A stretch of 64,000 nt of DNA from Cordylochernes scorpioides (Eukaryota; Arthropoda; Arachnida; Pseudoscorpiones; Chernetidae). The notes beneath the pieces were generated by a model that was given only the letters and a program-made list of their open reading frames with translations, ran no database searches and was not told where the DNA came from. Every line of letters begins with the position of its first letter. Within the stretch, counting starts at the first letter, position 1. Shown piece by piece: positions 52,701 to 58,700 of this stretch. The position numbers and the translations under genes are program-made. Location of the stretch: positions 19,444,684 through 19,508,683 of the forward strand of contig CP092870.1 in assembly GCA_030710605.1 (NCBI GenBank), in the 5' to 3' direction.

Positions 52701-55700
52701 CTCTGCCACAGACCCACACTGGTGCACATGGATACCAACTTGGACAATGATTGAGATAAAGTGAAAAGCTTTCTTCAAGTTTTTTAGATAAAAAAATATT
52801 TGTAAAGGTTTAATAAAAGCTAATTTTGTGAATAATATTTTATTTTTATTATTTTCAATTACCATCTATTATTAAAATTTGGAATAACAATTTTTTTATT
52901 GGTAATATATTTCTTATGATAAATACAGTAAAACCCCTCTATAGCAAACTCCAATAGGACTGAACCTGGTGTTCACTATAGCCATGGTTCATTATAGCCA
53001 TAGTTCACTGTATTATAAAATAAAAATAGAGATTATGTTAGGTTTGTTATAAGGTAAGGTTCGCTATATCCCAGGTTTGTTTCAGCGGGGTTTTACTGTA
53101 TTATCAAACAATATCTTGACAGACCTTACTGCAATGATTAAAGTCATTGACTGATGATCCAAACCCTCTCATTTAATAACATTGCAGTAAAGTCGTTAGA
53201 GATATTGTTTGATAATACATTAAGACCTCACTAAAACAAATCTAGGATATAGCGAACCTTCCTTTATAACAAACCTGACATAATCCCCATTTTATTTTAT
53301 AATATAGTGAACTATGGTTATAGTGAACCACGACTATAATGAACCAAATGTTCAGTCCCATTGGAGTTCGCAATAGAGGGATTTTACTGTATTTATCATA
53401 AGAAACACATTACCAATAAAAATATACAGTTAAACCTCTCTATAGCACCTGATTTTAAATACATAGTACGATGCGATTTACATTAAAAGTCACCTGTCTA
53501 TAGCACCCCCTTTCTATAGCACCCTATTTTGATGAGTCCCAAGAGGGGGCACTATAGACAGGTTTAACTGTATTACACGTAATTTAGTGAAAATCTCTAC
53601 AAAACAAATTAACAAAGTTTAGAAATTTTTTGAAGCTCTGTACTCTCTAATTACAGGGTTCCTGCAAGACAGTCTGTAAACTCTATAGACCAAATATGCA
53701 CCTAAATATATGTTTGTAGAAACAATTTTATTGATTCTTCTAATCAATTGATATATGTTTGTATATATTATTAATTTGAAGATACACATATTTCAAAATG
53801 TGAAAAAACAATAAAAAATATAAAAAAGGTCAGGTGTTGATGTTAAAAACAAATTGGGTTGGCCAAATATCATAGAGCAAATTAAATAAACGTTTAGTTT
53901 ATTTTTGCTTCACTAGATGGCGCTCTGCCATCTAGAAATGCTCATGTGAGCCTGGTCAGGATATGCTTCTTTTATTTTTAATATAGTAAAACCCCTCTAT
54001 AGTGAACCCCAATGGGACAGAGCTTTTGATTCACTATAGCCACGGTTCACTATAGCCACGGTTTGGCTATCTTTGTAACAATTTTTAATAACTTTATATT
54101 TTATATTTTATAATAGAAAAGTTATATTCTCTTATTTTAATATGCTCTTAACATTTTGCCTTGTTGTTTCACTTTGAAAAGTTCTGAAAATGGCCTTTTT
54201 TTTTTAAAGAAATAACGTTTTTATTTTTAAAATGCCTTTGTTTTCTTCATTTTGGAAGCCATTTGCATTTTTTATATTTCAAATTTAATGGATGCAAAGA
54301 TATTCTATTTAATAAAAATTATCATGTATAAAAATTTATACAACATACAGCAAAAATAAAGTGCAAAAATCAAAACAAACAATGCCGCTAAATTTATTGT
54401 TTTGAAATCGCGATCCGCGAGCTGAAACATGCTAAAAATGTTGTTGTTCTAATTTTTTTTTTTTAAATTACAATTCTAAGTTCGTTATAAGCATAGTATT
54501 TTTAATAGATTTTATCATTTTGGGACCCGAAATAGGTTTGTTATAGGGGTAGTTCGTTATTCTAAAAATCGCAAAGTTCGTTATAACTATGGTATTTTCA
54601 ATGGAATGGAATTTGGGAATCGCCGTGGGTTCGTTATAAGGGAAGGTTCGCTATATCCAGGGTTCGTATTAGCGGGGTTTTACTGTATTTCAAAATAAAA
54701 CCAAATTCTTACTTTGATTCCTAAAAATGCTTTAATACATGCTTAGAAAGGAGAAAAGTGTTAATGTTTATTTCTATTCTTCAAATTTATGAGATTTGAG
54801 GAAACATTCAGTATAAATGTGATAAGTATAACCTTACTGAGTACCAAGTCATGACTGTTGGGTAATTTATATGTGTGGATAATAGATAGTTATTCAGTGA
54901 GTTATCAATTTATATTGTGTGTTGCAACAAACAAGGTGTGATGCTAATCCCAGTGTTATGTTTTAGGATGACTGACAAGCCTCATGTAAGCTGAGGGCCT
55001 CCTGAAGACTTGAGTGGAAGATTGCCATGTTTGGGGCAAATAGTTTTTTAGGAGAAGAGTAGTGTCACGACAAGAAAGTTCGGCAACACCGTGGTGACAA
55101 GTAGTGTCAGTTTGATCACAAGTAATCAACCTCAAGAACAGCTATGGGCGAAGGTGAATGGACCAGTCAAGAGGAAGAAGCCAATCTTTTTTGTTTTTTG
55201 CTTATCCTTAGTACACGTGGTACAGGACATGATAATCATGGTGGGTAGAAGTAGGCAACTGCTTTTACTGTAAGTGCACCACATGTTTACACATGTGAAA
55301 AGCAGTTCGACTTTGCACTTACAGAAGCCAATCTGGTGGCCAGGCCCTCCCTGTTGTTGATAATGGCTGTTAATGTTGCTCCCTGTATGTTACTTGCTTT
55401 GTTTTCCATGAATACAGGAAGGTAAATAAAGAAGAGTCTAATAGAGATCCCCTTACTATGATCCAGCAATAATATTAATAACAAATTCAAGGAGGTTTTT
55501 GCTCAATGTAATGGTTTTTCAAGAGGTGGCCATTCATGGGAGATTTTGGTAATGTTTTAAATCAAACCGATAAGTAGTGGCCAGGATAGAGTTGGCACTG
55601 TGGGATGTGTCATCAATGCCCTTTATCAATACAAGCAAAGCATTCAAAGTTAAATTCTATACAGTACCAAATCTTAATTAGGTGCATTCATGCTTACAAA

Positions 55701-58700
55701 AGTTCATCTTCTTACATTACTCATATTCTGGCGAAAACTCCTATGCTGACCGACTACCTTGAATTATCACTAATTAGATACAATATGAAGAATTCTCTGA
55801 CAGACCAAACAATAAATAAGCCCCTTTCAAATGAGTTGAATAAATTATATATCAATACAAAATTTTGATTTTATCTTTCTCAAACTAATCCAACGTTCAA
55901 GAATTTTTTTCTGAGAGAAGTACCAAGCTTCATTACTCCTGATAAATTCACTACTTTGTTCTTCACAGGCAAAGGACCCTTTTTAAGTTTTCTCTTGAGA
56001 GTTATAAATGATCCAACTTGTGAATGCTGTTTAGATGTTGAAACACCAGAGTGTTGGCTTGCCCTCTGACTAACCAAATTGTACTTGCTTACTTTGACAT
56101 AATGCCATTTTTCTGCATATACTCAATCTTATGAACACTTTGGCAAGTTTAAAGCAATTTGTACACAAATTTATAAATCACTACATCGTGTATATAATTA
56201 AAGATGTAAATAATTCTAATATAGCACAATAGTCTGATAGACTTTGTGCTTCTGTAATAATAAAATAAAAATGTGTCATTCTACGAGGGGTGTCCCATAA
56301 GTTTGTGGCCCGACATATAAAGAAAATAACTAATAAAATGATTATGGTTTATTTTTCAACATAATCCCCTTCAAGGTCTATAAACTTTTTCCAGCGATGT
56401 TCTAATGCTTTTATGCCCTCCAAAAAGAACGATGTTTCAAGTGACTCAAAAAATGAGGTTACAGCATCAATGACCTCTTCATCTGACCTAAAATGAATGC
56501 CAGAAAGTGATTTTTTCAAATGAGGAAATAGGTGGAAGTCAGACGGAGCTAGATCTGGTGAATAGGGTGCATGTGGTAAAAGTTCAAAGCCAGAATCATA
56601 AATAGCAGCCATGGCTTGCAGCGACCGATGACTCGGAGCATTGTCTTGATGGTAAACAATCTTCCTGAACAACATTCCTCTTCTCTTTTCCTTGATAGCT
56701 TCTCGTAGTTGATTCACAAGATTTGCATAATAATTGTCAGTGATGGTTTGACCCTTATTCAGAAAGTCTAGAAGAAGTACACCCTCGGAATCCCAAAAGA
56801 CAGATACCATAACCATCCCTGCTGATGGAACTGTTTTGGCTTTCTTGGGGGGAGGGGAACCGGAGTGTCTCCATTGCATGGATTGTTGCTTGGACTCTGG
56901 TGTAAAGTGATGGGCCCAAGTCTCATCCATGGTAACAAATCTATTAACAAATTCCTCTGGATTGGCTTCAAATAACGCAAGATTGTCTGAAGATAACTTT
57001 CACCTTACAGCCTTTTGATCGGGTGTCAAAAGTTTGGGAACCCAACGGGCAGAAAGCTTCCTGAGGCCCAAGTGTTTTCTCATAATCCGATCCACTGTTG
57101 TTTTTAGAATACCCAAGGTCTCTTCTATCCGACGAACTGTCATTTTTCTGTCCAACATAACTAAAACATGTATCTTGTCGATGTTTTCTTGAGTAACTGA
57201 CTCAACAGGTCTTACTGGTCGATGTTCGTCTTCGGTGCTGATCCTCCCTAATTTAAACGCAGCTACCCGTTTTTTTACTGTGCTATAGGAAGGAGCATTT
57301 TCCCTTAATGTATCCACCATACCCTCATAGATTTTCTTCGGCGACATTCCTTTCTTACAAAGATATTTTATTACAGCACGAATCTCGTTTGTCTCCATTT
57401 TAGATGATTCCTGTTTCTTGTCCTCTTTCAGAACCCATAACAAAAAAACGGTTAGTTGTAGAAACTTAAAAATTTACATATCTTTATACAAGACTTTAAG
57501 GTATATATGGTAAAATTTATTAGCTTCAAATATTTCGTTCTCATGGTTGGGCCACGGACTTATGGGACACCCCTCGTACTTGTACATAGCGACTTAAATT
57601 TATAAATAAACACAAGAGTAGAGATTATAAAACTTTCAAAATAAATACTTATATATAGGTATATTGAAATTTTTTTTTTATATATAGGTAGTCCTGTGGT
57701 GATTTGTGAAGCAGTCGTGGTAATGGTGAGTGGTAAGGACACACAGGAGACAGAATCCAGAGGCGAAAACCAGTGGGGAGTAGATCGAGAGGGAAGAGTG
57801 AAGGTACAAGGACCACCTTAGGAGTAACTAGTGTCGAGACCACCTCGGTGCAAACTGTCCTCTGATCATCACATCAGCTGTTTTTAAGCTGCTTTGAGTA
57901 AGATAAATTACCTGCAGGGGGAGAGAAGGCTTGATATTTGTTGACCAAAGGAATTGTTTTAACCCGGCTATCTCCTTTTTTCCTCATACTCCCACACAAG
58001 CCATTTTATTTATATATTTACAAATATTATGACATATGTGTCAACAAGTAGCCCACCGAAGGTACATGTGACCGTTAAAATTTATTTTAATTTTCGTTTA
58101 TTTTTTCATTAATTATTCTTATCAGAGAAACAGCACAACAGAGATGACGGGGATAAATTGTATTTGACCATTGATCACTGTTTCGTGGCAATGTGTTAAA
58201 TACAATGGCAATGTGTTAAATTCAACGTGCCTGTAATAAATTAATCTTTGTCCTGTTTGGATTTCAACCCAGTGATTTAGAAATGTCCAGCTACAGCTCC
58301 AACCCCTCCTACAACTGTGAGACCCAGAACATCATGACCTTCCTGGACTGGACTACGAGCCCACCATGCACCAAATAAACCATCTGAGTAGTATATCCCC
58401 GCCTTTGTCTCATCTATATATATATACCATCTCGCTTCATATAACAATTAGTATTTTCTATAAAACAGCAGCCATCTAGAAGAGCACGTTTTCAACTTTT
58501 TCCAGGTGGGTCTTTATATGGAGAATTTTTATTGAGTAAACAGTAGAACCTCCCTGTAAAGGACACCTAATTGCAGAGCCAAAGTGTCCTTTAGGGAGAG
58601 GTGTCCTCTTACTGGAGAGTTGCTAAATAGTAAAAATGGTAATTTTGCAAATGAAAACTGTCCTTTGTAGAGAGGTGTCCGTTAGTGGGGTGTCCGCTAA

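Noticed and set aside
52445-52747. 100-aa ORF with Met at 52,747 as an independent small FHA protein
   Set aside because: Half of the FHA fold would be missing. The exon boundary at 52,702 joins perfectly to the upstream FHA half at 58.9 kb.
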